Shown here piece by piece: positions 5,592 through 13,296 of a DNA stretch of 13,652 nucleotides. The notes beneath the pieces were generated by a model, which worked only from the letters and a program-made list of their open reading frames with translations, made no database searches and was not told the DNA's origin. Every line of letters begins with the position of its first letter. Position 1 is the stretch's first letter. Source of the stretch: Alphaproteobacteria bacterium (lineage in GTDB: Bacteria > Pseudomonadota > Alphaproteobacteria > Sphingomonadales > Sphingomonadaceae); the NCBI GenBank assembly GCA_028293055.1, contig JAQGLD010000111.1, positions 1-13,652 on the forward strand, read 5' to 3'. The translations under genes and the position numbers were made by a program.

Positions 5592-8456
5592 CTAGAAACC
5601 GTATCTGACGCCGAGATAGAATTGGCGGCCGCTGTGCATGTAGACCCAGACCCGGTTGCTATAGTCCATATACTGGTCGTTGAACTCGTCGGTCAGGTTG
5701 AGCCCCTCTAGGGTCACCTTGAAGTGCTTGTTGATGTTGAAGCTGGCCTGCGCGTCGACGTTGAGCGTGGCGTTCGTGCCCTCGACGAAATTGCCGTTGC
5801 GACCGGGAACCTGGGTCAGATAGCCCGAGCGATAGGCCACCGACCCGCGCACGCTGAACCGTTCAGTCTCGTAATAGAGGGTGCCATTGGCCGCATCCTT
5901 GGACAGCCCGACCAGGGTCGCGGACACCGTGGGCGCGCCCGGCGTCGACGAGGTCAGATAGTCGATCTTCGACTTCACATGCGTGTAATTGGCGAGAATT
6001 CCGAAGTGGCGGAGGAAACCGGGCAGGAAGGACAGCGGCTGCTGGATGTTGATCTCGTAGCCCCGCAGCCGCCCGCCATTGGTGTTCACTGGCTTGGTGA
6101 CATCGAAGATGTCGGTTGGTTGCGCTCCCGTGCCCGCGATCAGGCTGTCGGGGAGTCCGAGCGTGTCGTAGGGCGCCGAAGTGCGGAGCGTCTGGGCAAA
6201 GGTTCCGATATTCTTCTGGAACAGGCCGACGGCGAACACGGCCCCGCGCTGCGGATACCATTCGAGCGACAAGTCGAGGTTGTCCGACTGGGTCGCCTTC
6301 AGATCGGGATTGCCTGTCGAGAAGCTCCGGTTGGAGCCGTTGACCCCCTGAACGGCGACATTCCCGCCCGGAGAGAGCAGCCCGAGGCTGGCGCGAGCGA
6401 TTGTGCGCGCCGAGCCGAACCTCAGCAGGAGGTTGGGTCTGATATCGGCGGTAAGGTTGAGCGACGGCAGGAAATGATGATAGCCGCGCCTCGCCGTGAC
6501 CAGCTCGATCGTCGAGCCGGTCGCGGCATAGCCCGTAGAAACCTGGTCGGTGTGGCTATAGCGCGTGCCGAAATCGCCGCGTATCGGAATCCCGAACGCC
6601 TCCGTGTTGAAGTTCCACATCGCGTAGAGGCCCTTATCCTCTTCGGACACGCTGCCGGTGCTTCCGCGCGCATTGCTCTCTTCGATCGTGCCGACCTGGT
6701 AGATTCCGGTGTTGCTGTAGATACCCAGCTGGCTGACGAACTTCGAGATGTCCGGGATCAGCCACGAGGTCGCGACCCCGGCCGGCAGATTGAGGTTTCG
6801 ACCGAACCCGGAGTATAAAGTGGAGAGGCTGGCGAGTTCCGCCGGGGTCAGCGTCTGGGTACGGGTCTCGCCGAGAATCCGGCGCTTTTGCAATGAGTTG
6901 AAATCATATTTGCGCCAGTCGCCACCGACCTCCATGTGGAATCCGTCGGCGATGCGAACATCAAGTGCCGCCTTGGCCTGCTTGAAGACATTGTCGACCC
7001 AGGTCGGCCTCAGCCTTACTTCGGACGAGCCGTTGATGGAGGTCCAGCTCGACGGCTGGGTCGGATCGAGCGCGAAGGTGATCAGAGGAAGTCGGCCGAC
7101 GCGATAGTCGTAGACATAATCCTGCACATCCTGGCGGTCGAAGGTGACCGTGGTTGCAATCGGAGTCGCAAAGTTGGATTCGGCGCGCCCGACCATCGCG
7201 GTCAGGCGCACATCGTCCGAGAATTTGTGCGTGAGTTCGGCGGTGATCTGCTTGAAAGTGGTCTGGAGTTCGTGATGGCCGGCCTGGGTGCGCATGTCGA
7301 CATTGTCGAAGTCACCATAAACGAGGTTGTGGCTGCTATCGACGACGCCGTCGCGAATGATCAGATTGGGCTTGCCGGTGCCCGGAAGAATGAAGCCGAT
7401 CGCCTGCAGCAGCCGCTCGTCGCGGGTCGTGTCGAGCTTGCCGTAGAGGCCGCTGATCGAGACGAGGGTACGGTCGGTCGGTCGGAACTGGATCCCGGCG
7501 GTGATTCCGAGGCGCCGGTCCTCGCTCTCGTAACTGTTGTAGCTCGGGTTGCGGGGATGGAAGACTGCGGTCGCGGAGTTGGTGTCTTTGAGTTGGGCGG
7601 TCGTGTAGCCCGGAAGCGTCGAAAGCGGGCTGAAACCTCCATTGCTTCCCGCCGACGTCCATTGCGTCGTGCCATGTCCCTCTTCGAGCGTGTGCCGGCG
7701 GCTGTAAGCCACCGACACCATCGCACCGAGCCGTCCGTCCAGCCAGGTCTTGCTGACCAGACCGGCCAGGCGCGGTGACGCCGAGCGCGAGAGATCGTTG
7801 TAACCGACCTGTCCGGAGAGAACGAGCGCGAAGGCGCCATAATCGAACGGACGACCCGTGGTGAGGTCGACGGTCGCGCCCAGCGCGCCTTCCTCGACAT
7901 TGGCCGACGCGGTCTTGCGGACGGTCAGCGAACTGAACAGCTCGGACGCGAAGATGTTGAAATCGAAGGCACGGCTGCGGTTGTTGCCGACTGCGCCGCC
8001 GCTGTCGGTTCCGCCCGAGGTCGCCAGCGCCTCCATGCCGTTCACGCGGACTCGGGTATAATCGGGGCCGAGACCGCGAACCGATATCTCGCGCCCTTCC
8101 CCGGCGACGCGTGTGATCGCGACTCCGGGGATACGCTGAAGGGATTCGGCGAGGTTGAGGTCCGGGAATGCGGCGATGTCCTCGGCCTTGATGACATCGA
8201 CAATGCCGGACTCGTTCTTCTTTACGTTGAGGGCACTGGCCAAGCTCGCACGAAAGCCGGTGACGACGATTTCGCTCCCCTGCGCATCTTCTGCGCTGCC
8301 ACTGCCGTCTTTGGTTACCGGTGTCATCGGCACCGACGAACCATCGCCCGGCGGGTTGGAGGACGCCTCCTGGGCCGACGCCGTGGAGCCGGCGCAGATT
8401 GCGAAGAAAGAGGCCCCGGCGACGAGCGCAATGCGAGAATGAGCGCGGAATATCAT
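5592..8456 (-). CDS. TonB-dependent outer-membrane receptor (first of two paralogues)
   Basis: 954 residues. The ATG at 8456 is chosen because a GGGGGGAGAG ribosome-binding site precedes it and a signal peptide follows (cleavage near ASA at 26-28); an in-frame ATG at 8567 would add 37 residues with no export signal. A TonB-box-like EIVVTG sits at 62-67. The plug domain follows, with KNESGIVDVIKAEDIAAFPDLNLAESLQRIPG and ISVRGLGPDYTRVRVNGMEAL, characteristic of the Xanthomonas/Caulobacter/sphingomonad oligosaccharide receptors. The rest is a 22-strand-type barrel ending in SGRQFYLGVRYGF with the terminal Phe expected for BAM-dependent assembly. It should bind glycan fragments at the surface and import them using TonB energy. 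It heads the transcript with the two esterases. It resembles the receptor at 8688-11633 over its whole length. Confidence 0.95.
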   Translation of the reverse strand: MIFRAHSRIALVAGASFFAICAGSTASAQEASSNPPGDGSSVPMTPVTKDGSGSAEDAQGSEIVVTGFRASLASALNVKKNESGIVDVIKAEDIAAFPDLNLAESLQRIPGVAITRVAGEGREISVRGLGPDYTRVRVNGMEALATSGGTDSGGAVGNNRSRAFDFNIFASELFSSLTVRKTASANVEEGALGATVDLTTGRPFDYGAFALVLSGQVGYNDLSRSASPRLAGLVSKTWLDGRLGAMVSVAYSRRHTLEEGHGTTQWTSAGSNGGFSPLSTLPGYTTAQLKDTNSATAVFHPRNPSYNSYESEDRRLGITAGIQFRPTDRTLVSISGLYGKLDTTRDERLLQAIGFILPGTGKPNLIIRDGVVDSSHNLVYGDFDNVDMRTQAGHHELQTTFKQITAELTHKFSDDVRLTAMVGRAESNFATPIATTVTFDRQDVQDYVYDYRVGRLPLITFALDPTQPSSWTSINGSSEVRLRPTWVDNVFKQAKAALDVRIADGFHMEVGGDWRKYDFNSLQKRRILGETRTQTLTPAELASLSTLYSGFGRNLNLPAGVATSWLIPDISKFVSQLGIYSNTGIYQVGTIEESNARGSTGSVSEEDKGLYAMWNFNTEAFGIPIRGDFGTRYSHTDQVSTGYAATGSTIELVTARRGYHHFLPSLNLTADIRPNLLLRFGSARTIARASLGLLSPGGNVAVQGVNGSNRSFSTGNPDLKATQSDNLDLSLEWYPQRGAVFAVGLFQKNIGTFAQTLRTSAPYDTLGLPDSLIAGTGAQPTDIFDVTKPVNTNGGRLRGYEINIQQPLSFLPGFLRHFGILANYTHVKSKIDYLTSSTPGAPTVSATLVGLSKDAANGTLYYETERFSVRGSVAYRSGYLTQVPGRNGNFVEGTNATLNVDAQASFNINKHFKVTLEGLNLTDEFNDQYMDYSNRVWVYMHSGRQFYLGVRYGF

Positions 8457-8477
8457 TGTTCTCTCCCCCCGGAGCTG

Positions 8478-8496
8478 CGGCTCTTTGATGGCCGCT
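8478..8496 (-). promoter_or_regulatory. Leader element shared by both receptor genes (copy B)
   Basis: Plus-strand CGGCTCTTTG followed by ATGGCCGCT lies about 22 bp upstream of the receptor ATG. The same words occur upstream of the other receptor (11654-11671). CGGC and GCCG could pair as a small hairpin in the mRNA just before the ribosome-binding site. Function unknown. Confidence 0.45.
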
Positions 8497-8538
8497 AGTC
8501 GGTTGTCCGGCAGGATGAGGCGTAACGCGGCGGCCAGC

Positions 8539-8585
8539 GCGCGTCTAAAGCAAAGGGCGCATCGCACGATGCTGAGGCGGCATCG
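8539..8585 (-). promoter_or_regulatory. Shared receptor control module (copy B): 17-bp element plus 19-bp inverted repeat
   Basis: In gene orientation, an inverted repeat with 6-bp arms (plus strand CGATGC at 8567-8572 and GCATCG at 8580-8585, 7-base centre) is followed after 11 bp by CTTTGCTTTAGACGCGC (8555-8539). It lies 82 bp upstream of the receptor ATG. The other receptor has the same pieces at the same spacing (11711-11757); 16 of 17 and 15 of 19 positions match. It is probably the promoter region with an operator for one common regulator; no consensus -35/-10 pair stands out. Confidence 0.6.
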
Positions 8586-8634
8586 GCTGGAAACGGGTGC
8601 AGAGCAACTCGCTGGCCCAGCGCCTCGCGGCCGG

Positions 8635-8673
8635 AAAAAAAAATGGGGAGCGCCGGTCGCGCCGGCGCTCCCC
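8635..8673 (-). terminator. Rho-independent terminator of the second receptor gene
   Basis: A perfect 12-bp stem (8673-8662 pairing with 8656-8645, arm GGGGAGCGCCGG) with a 5-base loop is followed on the minus strand by A and nine T residues (8643-8635). It starts 14 bp after the stop codon of the receptor gene at 8688-11633 and separates that gene from its paralogue, which must use its own promoter. Confidence 0.93.
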
Positions 8674-8687
8674 AGTCTAGGAGCCGA

Positions 8688-11633
8688 TCAGAAGCGGAAG
8701 CGGGCGCCGAGGTAGAATTGCCGTCCGGAGACTCGATAAGCGTTCACCCTGTTGGTGAAATCGACATACTGGTCGCTCGCCTGGTTGGTGAGGTTGATGC
8801 CCTCAATCGACACTTCGAGCTGCCTGGAGATCTCGTAGCTGACCCTCCCGTCGATATTCAGGGTCGAGTTGGTGCCCTCGATCGCGTTGTTGTTGCGGCC
8901 AGGGACCGAGGTCAGATAGCCGGAGCGATAGGCGACCGAGCCGCGCGCGCTGAACTTCTTGTCCTCATAATAGAGCGTGGCGTTGGCGGTATGCTTGGAG
9001 AGGCCGACCAAGGTAGCCGGAATGGTCGGCGCGCCCGGAGTGGTCGAGGTCAGATAATTGATCCGTGAGCTGACATAGGTGTAGTTGGCGATGACCCCGA
9101 AATTGTGAAGGAAGCCGGGCAGAAAGTTGAACGGCTGCTGGATATTGACCTCGACGCCCTTGAGCTTGCCGCCCGGGCTGTCGACCGGCCGGGTCACCGC
9201 GAACTCGTCCGTGACCGAAGCGCCGGTGCCGTTGAGCAGCTCGGCGGGGAGACCGAGCGTGTTGTAGATCGCGCTGGTGCGCAAAGTCTGCGCGAAGGTT
9301 CCGATATTCTTGTAGAACAGGCCGACTCCGTAGAGCGCGCCGCGGCTCGGATAATATTCGAGGCCGAGGTCGAGATTGGTCGTCTTCGTCGGGTTGATGA
9401 ACGGATTGCCGGTGGTGAAGGTGCGGTTGGCGCCCTGCACGCTGACATCGCCGCCAGGCGACAGCGCGCCGAGGCTCGGCCGGGCGATCGTGTCCGCGGC
9501 CGCGAAGCGAAGCACCAGGTTGCGGGCGAGATCCGCGGCCACATTCATGCTGGGCAGCCAATTGTCGTATTTGCGGTCGACCGTGACCAGCTGGACGACG
9601 CCGTTGACCACGGCATAGCCGCTCGAGCTCTGCTTCGTCTCGACATAACGCACGCCGGCATCTCCGCGGAAGCCGATCCCGAAGGCATCGAAGTGGAATT
9701 CCGCCATCCCATAAGCTGCACGATTATGCTCGCGCACCGAAGCGGTGTTGCCGCGCGCGGAGCTGTTGAGGTCCGAGCTGATCGCGTAGATCCCGCTGTT
9801 GGAATAGATCGGAATGCCAGCCGCATATTTGGCGACATCGGGCGAGATGAAGCTGGTCGGCGATCCCGAAGGTAAACCGAGCATGTTGCCGAAGCCGGTG
9901 GTCAGCTGGGAGAAATCCGCGATCTGCTGCGCGGTCAGGGTCTGGATCACGGTCTCAGAATTGCGGCGGAACTCGACCGTGTGGAAGCGCGAGACTCGGT
10001 CGTCGGCGCCGAATTTGAAGGTGAGGCCTTCGTCCAGCTTGTATGAAATGTCGCCCTTGTAGGTGTCGAAACTGGTGCTCACATAGCCCGGGCGCAGCCG
10101 GATTTCCGATGTTCCGTTCACCGCCGTCCAGCTGTCTGGCCGGGTCGGATCGAGGTTGAAGGTGATCATCGGCACGCGATCGTTCTTGCTGAAGTCGATC
10201 TGGTAGTTCTGGACGTCGTTGCGGTCGAAGGTGAGCGTGGTGTCGTTGGTCGTGTCGAACCGCGATCTCGCCCGCCCGGCGAGCAGGTTGAGCTTCAGCC
10301 GGTCGGTGAATTCGTGGCTGAGCGACAGAGTGGCCTGCTTGAAATCCGTGCCTTCCTCGACGATCCGGGTCTGGGTGCGAAGATCGACATTGTCGAGCGT
10401 CGCGGTGAGAAGGTTATTGTTCTGATCGAGGGTGATCGCACGGACGTTGGTCTGCGGCTTGCCGGTGCCGTTGCGGCTGAGGCCGAGCGCCTGGAGCGCG
10501 CGCTCGTCGCGGCTCTGCTTGAGCTTGGCGTAGAGCAGATCGAGGGTGATCAGGGTGTGGTCGGTCGGTGCGGCCTGGAACGAGCCGGTAACCCCGAGCC
10601 TGCGGTCGTAGAGATCGAACTTGTTGTAGCTCGGGATGCGCGGAAGGAAGGTCGTCGCCGCCATGGCCGTGTTATAGGCGCTGGTGAATTCGGGTGTTCC
10701 CGGAAGACGCGCAGGGCCGCCGACGCCGCAATTGGCGCCGCCGGTGGTCGGGTTGGACTGGATTCCAGCGACAGCGGGATTGTCGACTCCGACCGGGCTG
10801 CAGAAACCATTCTGCGAAGGTCCATTGTCCCACCGGGTGGTGCCGAAGCCCTGCTCCTCGATATGGCGTTCGCCATAGGCGACCGAGACCAAAGCCCCGA
10901 GCTTGCCGTCGGCGAAGGTGCGGCTTGCGACCAAAGCGACGCGCGGATCGGGCTTCTTGCGAAGATCGTTATAACCGAGCTGGGCGTTGAGCACCAAGGT
11001 CGGCTTCTTGAAATCGAACGGGCGGCCGGTCTGGAGGTCGACGGTGGCTCCGAGCGAGCCTTCCTCGACATCGGCCGAGGCACTCTTGCGCACGGTCAGC
11101 GAGTTGAACAGCTCGGAGGCGAAGATATTGAAGTCGAAGCCGCGGCCGCGATTGGTGCCGGAACCGCCGCCGCTGTCGCTGCTGCCCGAAGTCGCAAGCG
11201 CCTCGATGCCGTTGAGCCTGACCCGCGTATAATCTGGGCCGAGGCCGCGCACCGAGATCTGGCGCCCCTCGCCCGCTTCGCGGCTGATAGCGACGCCGGG
11301 GATGCGCTGCAGCGAATCTGCGAGATTGAGGTCGGGAAAAGCGGCGATGTCCTCGGCCTTGATGACATCGACGATGCCGCTCTCGTTGCGCTTGAGGTTG
11401 ATCGCGCTGGTCAGCGATTCGCGAAAGCCGGTGACGACGATGTCGGCGTCGGTATCCTCCGCGGCGACCGCGTTCGGAGCCGCCGCCTCGCCCGCCGGGG
11501 TCACCTGCCCGGTGCTGTTGTCGACGCCGGGTTCGGCCGACGTCGCCTGCGCCCACGATGCCGAGGCGGTATTGAGGGCGATGAGCGAGACGCTGGTGGC
11601 GATCGCGGTGCGGAATGATGCGCTGAGCTTCAT
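8688..11633 (-). CDS. TonB-dependent outer-membrane receptor (second of two paralogues)
   Basis: 981 residues, with a signal peptide at 1-28 (cleavage near SWA-QA). An Ala/Glu/Asp-rich linker leads to a TonB-box-like DIVVTG at 64-69. The plug contains KRNESGIVDVIKAEDIAAFPD and ISVRGLGPDYTRVRLNGIEAL, nearly the same as in its neighbour. The barrel ends in SGRQFYLGARFRF. It belongs to the same oligosaccharide receptor class, and sequence, order and orientation point to tandem duplication. Compared with the paralogue it has an enlarged segment (about 10670-10830) with two cysteines, in NGFCSPVG and GGANCGVGG, probably an extracellular loop that may hold a disulfide. The ribosome-binding site GGGGAGAG precedes the ATG. 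It is divergent from the GH28 gene, with a 227-bp control region between the two start codons, and ends in its own terminator. Confidence 0.95.
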   Translation of the reverse strand: MKLSASFRTAIATSVSLIALNTASASWAQATSAEPGVDNSTGQVTPAGEAAAPNAVAAEDTDADIVVTGFRESLTSAINLKRNESGIVDVIKAEDIAAFPDLNLADSLQRIPGVAISREAGEGRQISVRGLGPDYTRVRLNGIEALATSGSSDSGGGSGTNRGRGFDFNIFASELFNSLTVRKSASADVEEGSLGATVDLQTGRPFDFKKPTLVLNAQLGYNDLRKKPDPRVALVASRTFADGKLGALVSVAYGERHIEEQGFGTTRWDNGPSQNGFCSPVGVDNPAVAGIQSNPTTGGANCGVGGPARLPGTPEFTSAYNTAMAATTFLPRIPSYNKFDLYDRRLGVTGSFQAAPTDHTLITLDLLYAKLKQSRDERALQALGLSRNGTGKPQTNVRAITLDQNNNLLTATLDNVDLRTQTRIVEEGTDFKQATLSLSHEFTDRLKLNLLAGRARSRFDTTNDTTLTFDRNDVQNYQIDFSKNDRVPMITFNLDPTRPDSWTAVNGTSEIRLRPGYVSTSFDTYKGDISYKLDEGLTFKFGADDRVSRFHTVEFRRNSETVIQTLTAQQIADFSQLTTGFGNMLGLPSGSPTSFISPDVAKYAAGIPIYSNSGIYAISSDLNSSARGNTASVREHNRAAYGMAEFHFDAFGIGFRGDAGVRYVETKQSSSGYAVVNGVVQLVTVDRKYDNWLPSMNVAADLARNLVLRFAAADTIARPSLGALSPGGDVSVQGANRTFTTGNPFINPTKTTNLDLGLEYYPSRGALYGVGLFYKNIGTFAQTLRTSAIYNTLGLPAELLNGTGASVTDEFAVTRPVDSPGGKLKGVEVNIQQPFNFLPGFLHNFGVIANYTYVSSRINYLTSTTPGAPTIPATLVGLSKHTANATLYYEDKKFSARGSVAYRSGYLTSVPGRNNNAIEGTNSTLNIDGRVSYEISRQLEVSIEGINLTNQASDQYVDFTNRVNAYRVSGRQFYLGARFRF

Positions 11634-11653
11634 GAAACTCTCCCCTGAATGTA

Positions 11654-11671
11654 CGGCTCTTTGCGGCCGCT
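11654..11671 (-). promoter_or_regulatory. Leader element shared by both receptor genes (copy A)
   Basis: Plus-strand CGGCTCTTTG followed by CGGCCGCT lies about 20 bp upstream of the receptor ATG, matching 8478-8496 in sequence and position. A short CGGC/GCCG hairpin is possible in the mRNA. Function unknown. Confidence 0.45.
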
Positions 11672-11710
11672 TCGAATATTGCAGCGTCAGGCCTATCGCC
11701 CCCGGCGCGC

Positions 11711-11757
11711 GCGCGTCTAAATCAAAGAGTGTATCAACCGATGCCCGCGCGGCATCG
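11711..11757 (-). promoter_or_regulatory. Shared receptor control module (copy A): 17-bp element plus 19-bp inverted repeat
   Basis: A perfect 7-bp-arm inverted repeat (CGATGCC at 11739-11745, GGCATCG at 11751-11757) lies 11 bp from GCGCGTCTAAATCAAAG (11711-11727, plus-strand reading). Arrangement and spacing equal those at 8539-8585, and it lies 77 bp upstream of the receptor ATG. It sits in the divergent region, so it could also influence the GH28 gene. The adjoining bases 11704-11715 are alternating GC. Confidence 0.6.
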
Positions 11758-11805
11758 ACACAGAGACGCAGGGCCGCCCGCTCCCTTGTGCGCCGGGCCG
11801 GCCGC

Positions 11806-11829
11806 TTGACGGTTTAAGACACCGGTGTC
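11806..11829 (+). promoter_or_regulatory. Probable GH28 promoter with a LacI-type operator
   Basis: TTGACG at 11806-11811 is a good -35 candidate. Six bases later comes the perfect palindrome GACACCGGTGTC (11818-11829) with the central CG expected of LacI/GalR-family operators. A match to a -10 box at 17-18 bp is weak. The operator would lie between -35 and -10, a position that fits repression relieved by a sugar signal. It is 31 bp upstream of the chosen ATG. Confidence 0.55.
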
Positions 11830-11860
11830 AGCTCTCGGAGACAAGATAAGAGGATGCCCG

Positions 11861-13237
11861 ATGCGACATTTCCCTGCTTTGTCCCTTGCGGCACTGGCGA
11901 CCGCCGCCTGGGCCGCAGTCCCAGCCGAAGCGCAGGCGGCCCCCTCCTTTCCCAGCCGCACTTGCAACGTTCGAAGCTACGGCGCCCAGGCCAGCCGCAT
12001 CTTCCCGGACACCGCCGCCTTCCAGCGGGCGATCGACGATTGCGCCGGCCATGGCGGGGGGATCGTCGAGGTTCCCCGCGGCGAATATCTGATCGGTCCG
12101 ATCTTTCTCGCCTCGAACATCAACCTCCATCTCGCAGCCTATTCCGAAATCTTCGGCGACAGCGAGCCGAGTCTCTACAAGGCGGAGGCAAGCCGGAGCG
12201 CATTCGCGGGCGGCGGCAACTGGATCGCGCTGGTCAACATCGCCGACGCCCGCAACGTCGCGATCACCGGCGCCGGCCGGATCGACGGTCAGGGCTCCGG
12301 CTGGTGGGAGCGCTGGACCGCCGACAGCCGCCGGAGCCGGTCGAACGACGGCACCAACCGCCCCCGTCTCGTCCAGGCGTTCCGAAGCTCGGACCTGCTG
12401 TTCGAGGGCGTCACGCTGATGGATTCGCCGAGCTTCAACCTCGTGATCGACGGCTGCGAGAAGGTGACCGTGCGCGGGATGAGCATCCTCGCCCCGGCGC
12501 ACTCGCCGAATACCGATGCGATCGACCCGATCGATACGCGCGACATGCTGATCGAGAATAATTTCATCGACGTCGGCGACGATGTCGTCGCGATCAAATC
12601 CTCCCGGGTCGATCCCCGCCATCCCGAAGCCGCAGTCGAGAATATCGTCATCCGGGGCAATCGCGGCCGCGCCGGGCGCGGAATCTCGATCGGCAGCGGC
12701 AGCGTCGGCGGAGTGCGCCATGTGCTGGTCGAGAATAACGAGATCCGAGGCGGAATGTACGGAATCCGGATCAAGACTCCCCGCGGCAAGGGCGGACTCG
12801 TCCAGGATGTGGTGTTCCGCAACAATCGCCTGGTCGACGTCGAGGTCGCCATGGTCTTTTCGAGCTATTACGAGACCGCCGGCTTCGACTATCCGGCCGT
12901 GGAGAAGCGGCTCAAGGACCAGGGCGGCTTCGTCCTCGGCCACCAGATCTATCCGCCCGAGAGCGAGCCGCCTCAGCAATACCGGCCCAACGCGACGCCG
13001 TGGATCCGCGGCATATTGGTCGACGGGCTGGTCGCAACAGCGGACAAGGCCGGAGTGGTCATCGGCCTGCCCGAAAAGCCGATCGACGGAATCACCTTTC
13101 GCAACGTCAGGGTGAAGGCACGCGAGGGGCTGCTGGTCCGCAACGCCCGGATCGATGCGCGCGGACTCGACATCGCCGTCACCGATGGCCAGCCGATCCG
13201 CAGCGAAAGCGGCGCGGTCGTGGAAGGCCGGCAATGA
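11861..13237 (+). CDS. Secreted GH28-family polygalacturonase-type glycoside hydrolase
   Basis: 458 residues. The ATG at 11861 is preferred over the in-frame ATG at 11825: AGAGG lies at good spacing and the signal peptide (residues 1-26, ending AEAQA) begins directly. The family is GH28, a right-handed beta-helix: YGAQ near the start, GGGIVEVPRGEYLIGPIFL (65-83), GAGRIDGQG (137-145), SPNTDAID (215-222, Asp219), VGDDVVAIKS (238-247, Asp240 and Asp241) and GIRIKT (301-306). These supply the three catalytic Asp residues and the substrate-binding RIK. The usual GHG motif reads GRG (272-274), so the conserved His is Arg. It should cleave alpha-linked galacturonate in homogalacturonan or rhamnogalacturonan, in periplasm or outside the cell; endo or exo mode is not certain. 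It is divergent from a receptor gene and upstream of a uronate-type transporter. Confidence 0.93.
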   Translation: MRHFPALSLAALATAAWAAVPAEAQAAPSFPSRTCNVRSYGAQASRIFPDTAAFQRAIDDCAGHGGGIVEVPRGEYLIGPIFLASNINLHLAAYSEIFGDSEPSLYKAEASRSAFAGGGNWIALVNIADARNVAITGAGRIDGQGSGWWERWTADSRRSRSNDGTNRPRLVQAFRSSDLLFEGVTLMDSPSFNLVIDGCEKVTVRGMSILAPAHSPNTDAIDPIDTRDMLIENNFIDVGDDVVAIKSSRVDPRHPEAAVENIVIRGNRGRAGRGISIGSGSVGGVRHVLVENNEIRGGMYGIRIKTPRGKGGLVQDVVFRNNRLVDVEVAMVFSSYYETAGFDYPAVEKRLKDQGGFVLGHQIYPPESEPPQQYRPNATPWIRGILVDGLVATADKAGVVIGLPEKPIDGITFRNVRVKAREGLLVRNARIDARGLDIAVTDGQPIRSESGAVVEGRQ

Positions 13238-13296
13238 CCCGCTTCACCCTGTCGGGCCGACGCGGGAGCTCACGCCGCTGGGCGGTGCGACCATGA
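13234..13296 (+). CDS. 20-codon bridging ORF, possible translational-coupling peptide
   Basis: The ATG at 13234 overlaps the GH28 stop as ATGA, and its own TGA (13294-13296) overlaps the transporter ATG as ATGA. The peptide would be 20 residues, basic, with no recognisable family (MTRFTLSGRRG at the start). A chain of two ATGA junctions would carry ribosomes from the GH28 gene to the transporter, which has only a weak ribosome-binding site. A chance ORF in GC-rich DNA is the alternative. Confidence 0.35.
   Translation: MTRFTLSGRRGSSRRWAVRP

Noticed and set aside
8313..8326. A near copy of the LacI-type operator (ACCGGTGTCA half) inside the first receptor gene.
   Set aside because: Only one half matches and the bases encode an unremarkable linker (MTPVTK), so chance is more likely than an internal operator.
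11828..13234. A 468-codon open frame opposite the GH28 gene, almost the same length.
   Set aside because: It mirrors the GH28 codons in GC-rich DNA and shows Asp/Ala/Val-rich low-complexity protein with no family. GH28 motifs on the other strand are unmistakable.
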